Positions 26,026 to 33,793 of a stretch of DNA of 64,000 nt are shown here, piece by piece (the stretch's first letter is position 1; each line of letters opens with the position of its first letter). The position numbers and the translations under genes were made by a program. The stretch is from assembly GCA_964598255.1 (NCBI GenBank), contig CAZRBA010000055.1, positions 1-64,000 on the forward strand, in the 5' to 3' direction. The DNA is from Caldithrix sp964598255 (GTDB taxonomy: Bacteria; Calditrichota; Calditrichia; Calditrichales; Calditrichaceae). The notes under the pieces were generated by a model. That model had not been told where the DNA came from and ran no database searches. It saw nothing but the letters and a program-made list of their open reading frames with translations.

Positions 26026-26616
26026 TTACGGATTCTTCTTTTTTATGGCTATTTCCCCCTGATTTTCAGGGAATTTACCGTACATACCCCGGTAAAAATC
26101 GCGAATGGTTGCCACATCTTTTTCAATATCCCCGCTGGGCCATATAACCGGCCCAAAACCTCCGGTTTTTGTTTTGTAATCGAGGAACCCAAGAGCAATA
26201 GGAACACCCGCTTCCAAGGCCATATAATAAAAACCTGTGCGCCAATAATCCGTTTTTTTTCGCGTACCCTCCGGAGAAAGGGTAAGCACGAATTGCGAGC
26301 TATTTTCAAAGATTTCCTTAACTTTTTGGACAAGATTTTGTGATTTTTCGCGATGAATCGGCACAGCTCCGGCCCATTTTAAAATCCAACTTAAAGGCCA
26401 TTTAAACAGAGATTTTTTTGCCAGCCATTTAAGTTGCACACCCATAGACCAATACACTACCAATCCGATAAATGCATCCCAATTGGATGTATGCGGGTAA
26501 CCGATCATTACATACTTAGGATGTTCGGGCACTTGCCCGCGGGTTTTCCAACCCATTAAATGCAAAATAAATTTAGCTAAACGAGTAGTAAAGCGTTTGG
26601 GCGCTACGGAATTCAT
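26026..26616 (-). CDS. 1-acylglycerol-3-phosphate acyltransferase-like protein (PlsC family)
   Basis: Transfers an acyl chain to a lysophospholipid or related acceptor. 196 residues from ATG 26616, chosen for AAGGTGA about ten bases upstream; GTG at 26628 would add four residues. Motif I is HTSNWD (HX4D), motif II is VPIHRE, motif III is SPEGTRKK. The body is short and compact like lysophosphatidic acyltransferases of the YihG/YcsE-type group. The acceptor is unknown. Confidence 0.85.
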   Translation of the reverse strand: MNSVAPKRFTTRLAKFILHLMGWKTRGQVPEHPKYVMIGYPHTSNWDAFIGLVVYWSMGVQLKWLAKKSLFKWPLSWILKWAGAVPIHREKSQNLVQKVKEIFENSSQFVLTLSPEGTRKKTDYWRTGFYYMALEAGVPIALGFLDYKTKTGGFGPVIWPSGDIEKDVATIRDFYRGMYGKFPENQGEIAIKKKNP

Positions 26617-26829
26617 TTCTTTATTCACCTTAAATTCCCAGTCTTGTTAACCATATTTAACTTTAACGCATTTTAAGCTTAATTTTATTACGAATCTACT
26701 CATTTGGTGAAAAAAGATCAAAAAAGTTGCAAACTTCGATTCAATATTTTTCTTGTATTGCCCACCAAGTCCGGTAACGCTAAGTTGGGTTTTATCCGAT
26801 ATTATTTACTGGTTGCTTGCGGCTATTTT

Positions 26830-27783
26830 TTAATAGCCGAGTTTTTGCAGCAAACGATTGATGGGGTTGGAATTTTGCATGATATAAAAATGGATGGCCG
26901 GAACTTTATGTTCCAACAACTCTTTTACTTGCCTGTAAGCCCAGTCGATGCCAATTTCCGTAACTTCGGCATCACCTTTGGCCTGTAAAACGCGATCGGT
27001 TAATTCGGTGGGTAAGGAAATGTGAAAAGAAGCGGGAATGGAAGTGAGTTGACGTTTGGATGTGAGTATTTTAAGGCCGGGAATAATGGGAACATTAATA
27101 TCGGCCTGCCGACATTTTTGAACAAAATCAAAATAAAAGCGATTATCGTAAAACATTTGCGTAACTACGTAATCGGCCCCGGCCTCCACTTTATGTTTAA
27201 GATTCATAATATCGAATTCCAAATTCGGGGCGGCAATGTGTTTTTCCGGATAGGCAGCCACGCCAATGCAAAAATTGGACGGTTTGGCATCTGCCAGATC
27301 TTCTTCCAGATATTTCCCGTCGTTCATGTCTTTAATTTGTTTTACCAAATCTACGGCATAGTGATTTACGCTGCGTCCGGCAATAATGGGTTTTTGATAT
27401 CCGCTGTCTTCCCCGCGGATAGCCAGAACGTTTTCAATGCCCAAGTACTGCAAATCGATCAAAAAATCTTCGGTTTCTTCACGCGTAAAACCGTGGCACA
27501 AAACATGGGGTACGGCGTCGATGTTATATTTATTTTGAATTAAAGCACAAATGCCTAATGTACCCGGACGCTTGCGTTTGATTTTACGCTTAATTCCCTG
27601 CGGAGTCTCTTCGTAGGTTACTTCGGCCGCATGGCTGGTGATGTCAATAAACGGAGGTCGGTATTTGGAAATATCGTCTACAACCTGTAACAGACTATGA
27701 ATATCGCCACCGCGTTTGGGCGGAATAATTTCAAAACTAATTAACGTCTCCTTGGCTTTGGCCAAATGCTCGATTACTTTCAT
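26830..27783 (-). CDS. metF: Methylenetetrahydrofolate reductase
   Basis: FAD enzyme that makes 5-methyltetrahydrofolate for methionine synthesis. 317 residues. The N-terminus has SFEIIPPKRGGD (conserved Glu), then FIDITSHAAE, IENVLAIRGED, the FAD/folate segments FCIGVAAYPEKH near residue 175 and QMFYDNRFYFDFV near 215, then NVPIIPGLKILTS near 235. The start ATG is at 27783 with a long AT-rich region upstream. It is transcribed away from the idh gene, the two sharing a 336-base divergent region. Confidence 0.95.
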   Translation of the reverse strand: MKVIEHLAKAKETLISFEIIPPKRGGDIHSLLQVVDDISKYRPPFIDITSHAAEVTYEETPQGIKRKIKRKRPGTLGICALIQNKYNIDAVPHVLCHGFTREETEDFLIDLQYLGIENVLAIRGEDSGYQKPIIAGRSVNHYAVDLVKQIKDMNDGKYLEEDLADAKPSNFCIGVAAYPEKHIAAPNLEFDIMNLKHKVEAGADYVVTQMFYDNRFYFDFVQKCRQADINVPIIPGLKILTSKRQLTSIPASFHISLPTELTDRVLQAKGDAEVTEIGIDWAYRQVKELLEHKVPAIHFYIMQNSNPINRLLQKLGY

Positions 27784-28119
27784 GATAAATCATATATCCC
27801 TATTTGCTTGGATCTTTTGTTGAATGGCCAATATAAAAATTTTTTATACAGGAATCTAATTTTAATTACAATAAATGAATAAATATTGAGCCGTGAAAGT
27901 GTACAAGGAATAAAAATTTTTGTATCATGGCAAGGTTTTGAATACATTTACATTCTTTTAAAAAAGAACGTTTAACTTATTTGCAAATAATTTAAGTTCG
28001 GAAATAAGGAGAATCTGCGTAAATCAACCTAAAATAACCCGAATGGGATTATTCCGGATTGGAATATGCGTTCTTATTTATTTGATTTGAAAAGGAACAT
28101 TTAAAGAAAGGCGAACAAA
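27784..28119. other. Divergent regulatory region between metF and idh
   Basis: 336 AT-rich bases with no gene. It contains a 14-base perfect palindrome TTATTTGCAAATAA (27977-27990) flanked by AACTT and AAGTT arms (27974-27978 and 27994-27998), and an AT hairpin TTCTTTT/AAAAGAA (27953-27959 with 27962-27968). I see no clear -35/-10 pair in either direction. Confidence 0.45.
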
Positions 28120-29154
28120 ATGTCCAAAACCAATAACATAAATAAGACGCATCGAATTACGCTGATTCCCGGAGACGGCATTGGGCCTGAGGTTACCTCT
28201 GCCGCACGCAAAGTCCTTTCCGCAGCCGGAGTTTTGATTGACTGGGAAGTTACGGAAGCCGGTGCCGGAGCAGTGGAAAAATACGGAAGTGTGCTTCCCG
28301 AAGAGACATTGGATTCGATTCGTAAAAATAAAGTGGCCTTAAAAGGGCCCATTACCACACCGATCGGTGGCGGTTTTCAATCGGTAAATGTGCAGTTGCG
28401 TAAAGCATTAGATTTGTATGCCAATGTGCGCCCGGTTAGTTCGGCATTGGGAATTACTTTCCAACATCGGCCGGTCGATTTGGTTATTTTTCGTGAGAAT
28501 ACGGAAGATTTGTATGCGGGCTTGGAATACGAAGTGGCGCCTGGGGTGGCACAAAGTTTAAAAGTTATTACCGAAAAGGCTTCCACACGTATTGCCAAAG
28601 CGGCATTCGAATGGGCGCAAAAACAGGATCGTAAGCTGGTACACGCAGTGCACAAAGCCAATATTATGAAAAAAAGCGACGGTTTATTTTTAGAAAGCGT
28701 ACGCAAGGTAGCGGCCGATTATCCGGGTATTACCTATAAAGAAATAATTGTGGACAATTGCGCCATGCAAATGGTAATGCGCCCCGAACAGTTTGATGTG
28801 GTTGTGCTCGGTAACTTGTACGGCGATATTATCTCCGACTTGGCGGCCGGATTGGTCGGAGGGTTGGGTGTAGTTCCCGGGGCAAATTTAGGCGATGAAG
28901 TGGCTGTTTTCGAATCGGTTCATGGCAGTGCACCGGATATTGCCGGAAAAGGGATTGCGAATCCGGTGGCTACGATTTTATCGGCTACCATGATGCTGCG
29001 CCATTTGGGCGAGAACAAAGCGGCAGATCGTATTCAGGCGGCTCTGGTTTTACTTTTTGCCGAACGGAAACATTTAACACCGGACCTGGGCGGTAAGGCT
29101 ACTACGCACGAGTTAGTTGAAGCCCTGATTGCCAAAATTCAAATCTTGAGATAA
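28120..29154 (+). CDS. NAD-type isocitrate dehydrogenase (isocitrate/isopropylmalate dehydrogenase family)
   Basis: Oxidises isocitrate to 2-oxoglutarate in the citric acid cycle. 344 residues, the short NAD-linked IDH3-like form. LIPGDGIGPEV at the start, TTPIGGGFQSVNVQLRKALDLYANVRPV near residue 85 (the S-x-N pair typical of isocitrate rather than isopropylmalate binding), FRENTEDLYAGLE near 125, and the NLYGDIISDLAAGLVGGLG metal-site segment near 226. Isopropylmalate or homoisocitrate dehydrogenase is less likely, as leu genes are absent nearby. AAAGAAAGG precedes the ATG. Confidence 0.9.
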   Translation: MSKTNNINKTHRITLIPGDGIGPEVTSAARKVLSAAGVLIDWEVTEAGAGAVEKYGSVLPEETLDSIRKNKVALKGPITTPIGGGFQSVNVQLRKALDLYANVRPVSSALGITFQHRPVDLVIFRENTEDLYAGLEYEVAPGVAQSLKVITEKASTRIAKAAFEWAQKQDRKLVHAVHKANIMKKSDGLFLESVRKVAADYPGITYKEIIVDNCAMQMVMRPEQFDVVVLGNLYGDIISDLAAGLVGGLGVVPGANLGDEVAVFESVHGSAPDIAGKGIANPVATILSATMMLRHLGENKAADRIQAALVLLFAERKHLTPDLGGKATTHELVEALIAKIQILR

Positions 29155-29243
29155 CGCTCCTAAAAAGGTTGCGATGCAGCGTAATTTACGGCGTGTTGCG
29201 CCGAACAGGGTTTTAAGCAAAGAACGTTTAAACGGTAAACACC

Positions 29244-30233
29244 ATGGATTTTAACTTGGCTTTTTCACGCTTACAAAATGTCGTTCGTAAATATCAAAAA
29301 TTTCTGCTTATCAGTCATATTTACACCGATGGTGATGCGCTTGGTTCGATGATCGCCTTAAAGCATTATTTATCGCGTTCGGGCAAAACTGTCCAAGCGG
29401 TTGTACCGGGTGATATTCCGGAACAATACGAATTTTTGGATGTGCGCAAACATATTAATTGTTTGGATGAGATACAAACGTTGGATTTTATCGAACATGC
29501 CGAAGTGGTGTTTATTTTGGATATCAGTGCATTGCAGCGCATGGATCGCTGGTACGAACCGGTGATGCAAAGTCCGGCAATCAAAATTTGTATCGATCAT
29601 CATCCGGAAGGATGCAGCGGTGTGGATTGGCAATTGATCAATGAAGAGCGTATTGCCACGGCAGAAATTATTTACGAATTTTTCCGAGCTACCAATGTTA
29701 CGCTGAATAAAGAAATGGCCCTTGCGCTGTACACCGGCATTTTGAGCGATTCGGGCAGTTTCCGCTTTGAAGGCACGAGCAGTTTTACTTTGCGCATGGC
29801 CGCCGATTTGACCGGCTATGGAATTGATCCTGCCCGGGTGTACCGCCAAGTTTACGAAAACAGTACCAAAGCCCAGTTGCGATTTTGGGGTAATGTTCTT
29901 TGTGATTTGCGTTCGGAAGGCAAGATCGATTGGGCCGTTGTTACCAAGGATATGTTAAAGCAATTCGGTGTGCGCGTTCAGGATATGAACGGATTGGTCG
30001 ATATTATTCGACGGGACGCCACGGCAGATGTGTTTGTTATGTTTGTGGAAAACGAAGACGGGGAAATCATGGTCGGATTACGCTCGAAAGACGAATTCGA
30101 TGTGGGCGAAATTGCCCGTTCTTTCGGTGGGGGCGGGCATTTCCATGCCGCCGGATTTTCCAGCAAAAAATCGATGGATCGGGTCGTGCGCGAAACGCTT
30201 ACGGCAATTAAGGAAAAGAAAAAAGGAATTTAG
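29244..30233 (+). CDS. nrnA: DHH/DHHA1 phosphoesterase, bifunctional oligoribonuclease/PAP phosphatase (NrnA-like)
   Basis: Degrades nano-RNAs and dephosphorylates pAp. 329 residues. DHH motifs: HIYTDGDALGSMIALK near residue 25 (D-x-D pair), IDHHPEG near 118, ATAEIIYEFF and SDSGSF near 170; DHHA1 C-terminus with FGGGGHFHAAGF near 297. The stop is one base before the aroC ATG, so translation of the two is coupled. Confidence 0.92.
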   Translation: MDFNLAFSRLQNVVRKYQKFLLISHIYTDGDALGSMIALKHYLSRSGKTVQAVVPGDIPEQYEFLDVRKHINCLDEIQTLDFIEHAEVVFILDISALQRMDRWYEPVMQSPAIKICIDHHPEGCSGVDWQLINEERIATAEIIYEFFRATNVTLNKEMALALYTGILSDSGSFRFEGTSSFTLRMAADLTGYGIDPARVYRQVYENSTKAQLRFWGNVLCDLRSEGKIDWAVVTKDMLKQFGVRVQDMNGLVDIIRRDATADVFVMFVENEDGEIMVGLRSKDEFDVGEIARSFGGGGHFHAAGFSSKKSMDRVVRETLTAIKEKKKGI

Positions 30234-30234
30234 T

Positions 30235-31395
30235 ATGATTCGTTATTTGACGGCAGGGGAGTCTCACGGCCCTGCTTTGACAGGTATTATCGAAGGCCTG
30301 CCGGCTAATTTGCCGGTTGACGTCGATCGGGTAAATCACGAATTGTACAGGCGTCGACAGGGATTTGGCCGCGGCGGACGCATGAAACTTGAGAACGACC
30401 AGATCGAAGTGCTTTCGGGCATCCGTTTCGGAAAAACTTTGGGCAGCCCGCTGAGCTTTATTTTGCGTAATAAAGACTGGGAAAACTGGACGGAAATAAT
30501 GTCTTTAACGCAGGGACGGCCCGGCAAAGAAATTACCAAACCCAGACCAGGGCATGCCGATTTAAGCGGATCGTTAAAATATCATTTTCAGGACATGCGC
30601 AACGTGCTGGAACGTTCCAGTGCTCGCGAAACAGCTATGCGCGTGGCTGTGGGCGGATTTGTCAAACAACTGTTGGAATATTTTGGTATCCGCATTTTTT
30701 CGCATGTTTTGCAAATCGGAGCGGCAAAAGCTGATCCGCAAAAAATCGAACCAATACTTAAAACGGATGCCATTAACGAACGGGCCGACCGATCTCCTGT
30801 GCGCTGCCTTGATCCCCAAGCCGAAAAGGCCATGGTAAAAACAATTACAAAAAGCAAATCCGCTGGGGATACGGTTGGCGGAATTATCCAGGTTATTATT
30901 CGGCATGTCCCGCCCGGATTGGGTAGCTATGTCCATTGGGATCGAAAACTCGATGCGCAGTTAGCTGCCGCTTTGATGTCGATTCAGGCTGTTAAAGGAG
31001 TGGAAGTGGGGCTGGGTTTTAAGGGTGCGGGTTTGCCGGGCTCGCAATTTCACGACGAAATGTTTTTTGACGGTTCTGCGATCATTCGTAAACGGAATCA
31101 TGCCGGCGGAATCGAAGGGGGGATGAGTAACGGCGAAGATATTGTTTTGCAAATAATAATGAAACCGATTCCCACCCTAATGAAACCGCTACGTTCGGTG
31201 GATGTAAAAACAAAAAAATCGTATCTTGCCCATAAAGAACGCAGCGACGTGACGGCAGTACCGGCCTGTTCGGTAATTGCCGAAGCCGTAGTGGCGCCGG
31301 TAATCGCCAATGCCTTTACGGAAAAATTCGGCGGTGATACCGTGGATGATATGACGGAGGCCTTAAAACACTATCGACAACGAATACGACTTTAA
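30235..31395 (+). CDS. aroC: Chorismate synthase
   Basis: Makes chorismate from EPSP with reduced FMN; chorismate feeds the menaquinone genes at 36-45 kb as well as aromatic amino acids. 386 residues from ATG 30235, matching the family length; the longer open frame upstream overlaps nrnA and is discarded. GESHGPALTGIIEGLPA at the start, RRQGFGRGGRM near 38, RPGHADLSG near 105, SSARETAMRVA near 126, and GVEVGLGFK near 255 are present. Followed after ten bases by the selenoprotein gene. Confidence 0.96.
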   Translation: MIRYLTAGESHGPALTGIIEGLPANLPVDVDRVNHELYRRRQGFGRGGRMKLENDQIEVLSGIRFGKTLGSPLSFILRNKDWENWTEIMSLTQGRPGKEITKPRPGHADLSGSLKYHFQDMRNVLERSSARETAMRVAVGGFVKQLLEYFGIRIFSHVLQIGAAKADPQKIEPILKTDAINERADRSPVRCLDPQAEKAMVKTITKSKSAGDTVGGIIQVIIRHVPPGLGSYVHWDRKLDAQLAAALMSIQAVKGVEVGLGFKGAGLPGSQFHDEMFFDGSAIIRKRNHAGGIEGGMSNGEDIVLQIIMKPIPTLMKPLRSVDVKTKKSYLAHKERSDVTAVPACSVIAEAVVAPVIANAFTEKFGGDTVDDMTEALKHYRQRIRL

Positions 31396-31405
31396 GGAAA
31401 AAGAC

Positions 31406-31642
31406 ATGCATAAAGTAATTATCGAATATTGCAATGCCTGAAACTACTATTCCCGGGCGGTTCGCCTGGCAGAATCCATTGAACGTACGTTTGCTTTAAA
31501 TGTTGAGTTTCGCAAGGGTAAAGGCGGTGATTTCGAAGTTTTTTTCGATGACGTGTTATTGTACTCCAAGGCCAAAACATTTCGCTTTCCGAGTACCGAT
31601 GAAGTTTTGACCTTAATCGGAAATCAATTAAAAACAAAGTAA
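31406..31642 (+). CDS. selW: SelW-like (Rdx/SelT-SelW-SelH family) selenoprotein with in-frame TGA read as selenocysteine
   Basis: Small thioredoxin-like redox protein of 78 residues if the TGA at 31439-31441 (codon 12) is decoded as selenocysteine. The N-terminus reads MHKVIIEYCNA-U-NYYSRAV, giving the CxxU redox motif (C9, U12), then RLAESIE, the GGDFEVFFDD loop, and KTFRFPSTDEV, all landmarks of the family. The frame is clean to TAA at 31640. AAGG lies eight bases before the ATG, and aroC ends ten bases upstream. A SECIS-like hairpin follows the TGA. A standard gene caller would miss or split it. The alternative, a pseudogene with a stop, is less likely because only this one position differs. 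Confidence 0.9.
31453..31469 (+). promoter_or_regulatory. Bacterial SECIS-like hairpin
   Basis: CCGGGCG (31453-31459) pairs with CGCCTGG (31463-31469), including one G-U pair, around a GTT loop; opening the top pair gives a GGTTC loop. The loop begins 18 bases after the TGA, inside the coding region, matching the spacing and the loop G expected of bacterial SECIS elements read by SelB. Confidence 0.7.
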
Positions 31643-31662
31643 GCGAATAAAAGAACGGTTGG

Positions 31663-32196
31663 CTAAAAAGAAAACGCCATACCCAGAGCGGGTATGTTTT
31701 TATGCGGTAAGAATACACAACCTGGTACAATAATTCTGCGAAACTTAAATTGTATTGTGGTTTTTTCTTTGCTGATGATGTAATCGCCATGCGCGATATC
31801 ATAGGCGTAACCGGCTGTATTTAAAATGAATCCCGCAAGAAACAAATAAAAATTGGTTTCCATATCCGTAATAAATTTTAAATTGATTTGTTTAGATTCG
31901 TTCCATTGCAAAAGCATACCCGTGGTGCTTAATATCATACCCGTTGTACGTATGGCGGCAATTGTGTAGGCCGCTTTTTGATGACGGGCGTAATAATGAA
32001 TATACCCCGGAACAAAAGAAGCAATCATCAAGCGTTGCCAGTTCAAAGAACGCGTTAACATTTCGTATTCGGTATAGGACATACTGTCCGGAAGCGAGGG
32101 AAGAAGAGCCTGGTTGCGACCATTCTCAAACAGAATTTGAGCTTTGCCCGTCGAAATTAATCCCGATACAAGGATGATAAAGAGCCATCGATGCAT
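31663..32196 (-). CDS. Exported small membrane protein of unknown function
   Basis: 177 residues from ATG 32196 (AAAGG nine bases upstream); the longer frame to 32271 is rejected because a clean signal peptide starts at MHRWLFIILVSGLISTGKAQ. After it come a polar stretch, TM-like segments at about 75-100 (TIAAIRTTGMILSTTGML) and 115-135 (NFYLFLAGFILNTAGYAYDIA), and a basic C-terminus. The SLNWQRLMIASFVPGYIHYY block recalls small exported proteins common in this phylum, but I cannot name a family. It is convergent with the selenoprotein gene. Confidence 0.7.
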   Translation of the reverse strand: MHRWLFIILVSGLISTGKAQILFENGRNQALLPSLPDSMSYTEYEMLTRSLNWQRLMIASFVPGYIHYYARHQKAAYTIAAIRTTGMILSTTGMLLQWNESKQINLKFITDMETNFYLFLAGFILNTAGYAYDIAHGDYIISKEKTTIQFKFRRIIVPGCVFLPHKNIPALGMAFSF

Positions 32197-32415
32197 GAAG
32201 CGACCTTTCGCATTATTGTTTTGCTTTATTATCGAATCGAATGCGCTTAAATTTAAATTTAAATGAAACACATATCCGGATAAAGGGGTGGAGCTCGGAT
32301 TAAGGCGAAACGTTCACTAATTCAATATACACGCATTTCGGAATTTTTCGCGAATGAATAACGAAGGATACAATTTTTTTGCTTTATGCTCAAAATTTAA
32401 ATTGTACGCAAATTC

Positions 32416-33771
32416 TTAAATAAGTCCGTATTTTCTCATTTTTTTATATAAATTTTTTCGGTCGATACCTAACAGTTGGGCCGCTTCCGATTTTTTCCAT
32501 TGCGTTTTTTCCAGAATTTCCAAAATGTAGTTTTTTTCAAATATCTCGTGGGCTGTTCTTAAATCGATTGAATTTATTTCTGTGCTTTGTGTCCTACTCT
32601 CTTTGGACGGAGATGGAAAAGTTATGCTTGCTACCCCGCGCATATCTTCGATATCAATCTCTTTTTTCTCAGTAAATAAAACCAATTTTTCAATGATCCT
32701 TTTTAATTCTCTGACATTGCCCGGCCAGTGCCGGTTTAATAAATAAGATTCCGCCCGAGGCGTTATATTTAAAATTTGTCGATTGTAGGATTCGCTAAAT
32801 TGCTTCAAAAAATGATACGCTAAGGGTAAAATATCTTCCTTTCTTTCTCTGAGTGGCGGAATATGGATGCGAATTCCATTAAGGCGATACATCAAATCTT
32901 CTCTAAAATTACCGGTTTTAATTAATTGTTCGATGTTTTGGTTTGTAGCAGATATAATGCGAACATTTGCTTTTTTAGATGTCGTATCGCCAAATACATC
33001 CGCCTCGTTTTTTTTCAGAACCCGTAATAGTTTAGTCTGCAGTTGGAGACTCATTTCTCCAATTTCATCCAAAAAAAGTGTGCCTCCGTCTGCTTCTAAG
33101 AACTTTCCGTTAGAACCGGCAAATGCTTCTTTTTTGTGGCCGAATAATGCATTTTCCTGTAAATTTTTAGGAATAGCGGCACAATGGAGCTTGGCATAAG
33201 GTTTTGCATGACGGTTGCTATTATAATGAATAGCCCGGGCGACCAATTCTTTACCCGTGCCGCTTTCGCCCGTAATCAGAACGTTTATATTGGTTTTTGC
33301 GATTTTTCGAATCGTATCGGAAATATGCTTAAGTGCTTTGCTTTTACCAATTATTTTAAAGTTTTCAAACAGTTCCTGAGAAATTTTTTCTTTTTCCTCC
33401 ATCAATTCGTTATGTTCTAAAGCATTTTTTAGGGTGATTAAAAGTCTTTCCGGATCAATGGGTTTTTCGATAAAATCGTAAGCGCCTTCCTTTATGGCCA
33501 GCATCGTAATTTCAATATTACTCTGCCCGGAAACCATAATTACAGGTGTTGAAGGAGACTTTTGCATGATTATTTTTAAAAGATCAAGACCGTTAATACC
33601 CGGCATTTTTACATCCAGAAGAATGGAATGATAATGATGGGTTGCTAACAATGTGTCAACCTGAGACGAATTGGCCACCGCATCAACCGAATAATGTTTT
33701 AAACTAAGAATTTTTTTCAGAGATTTTAATAGGTTCTCATCGTCATCGACGATCAAAATTTTATATGGCAT
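32416..33771 (-). CDS. NtrC-type response regulator with degenerate GAFTGA motif
   Basis: 451 residues: receiver (about 1-120; acidic pair VDDDEN, Asp in LLDVKMPG near 54, EKPID near 102), AAA+ domain (about 140-380; Walker A GESGTGKE, Walker B LFLDEIGEM, arginine region PPLRERKEDI), and a C-terminal Fis-type helix-turn-helix ending IDRKNLYKKMRKYGLI. The loop that normally contacts sigma-54 (GAFTGA) reads EAFAGS and is shorter by a few residues, so canonical sigma-54 activation is doubtful. The kinase gene lies 22 bases upstream, and the ribosome-binding site contains a G9 tract. Confidence 0.92.
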   Translation of the reverse strand: MPYKILIVDDDENLLKSLKKILSLKHYSVDAVANSSQVDTLLATHHYHSILLDVKMPGINGLDLLKIIMQKSPSTPVIMVSGQSNIEITMLAIKEGAYDFIEKPIDPERLLITLKNALEHNELMEEKEKISQELFENFKIIGKSKALKHISDTIRKIAKTNINVLITGESGTGKELVARAIHYNSNRHAKPYAKLHCAAIPKNLQENALFGHKKEAFAGSNGKFLEADGGTLFLDEIGEMSLQLQTKLLRVLKKNEADVFGDTTSKKANVRIISATNQNIEQLIKTGNFREDLMYRLNGIRIHIPPLRERKEDILPLAYHFLKQFSESYNRQILNITPRAESYLLNRHWPGNVRELKRIIEKLVLFTEKKEIDIEDMRGVASITFPSPSKESRTQSTEINSIDLRTAHEIFEKNYILEILEKTQWKKSEAAQLLGIDRKNLYKKMRKYGLI

Positions 33772-33778
33772 AGCGGCT

Positions 33779-33787
33779 CCCCCCCCC
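33779..33787 (-). repeat. G9 homopolymer in the ribosome-binding site of the regulator gene
   Basis: Nine C on the plus strand, read as G9-AG on the minus strand, five bases before the ATG at 33771 and between the kinase stop (33794) and the regulator start. Slippage here would change Shine-Dalgarno spacing or length. Confidence 0.7.
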
Positions 33788-33793
33788 TTACGG

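Noticed and set aside
26704..26988. Plus-strand frame over the end of metF
   Set aside because: Antisense shadow of metF; no ribosome-binding site or homology.
31406..31642. Reading the SelW-like region as a pseudogene or frameshift
   Set aside because: Only the one TGA breaks the frame, it sits exactly at the Sec position of the CxxU motif, and a SECIS-like hairpin follows.
31419..31802. 127-residue minus-strand frame across the selenoprotein gene
   Set aside because: It runs antisense through the SelW-like frame and the end of the membrane protein gene, and has no recognisable features.
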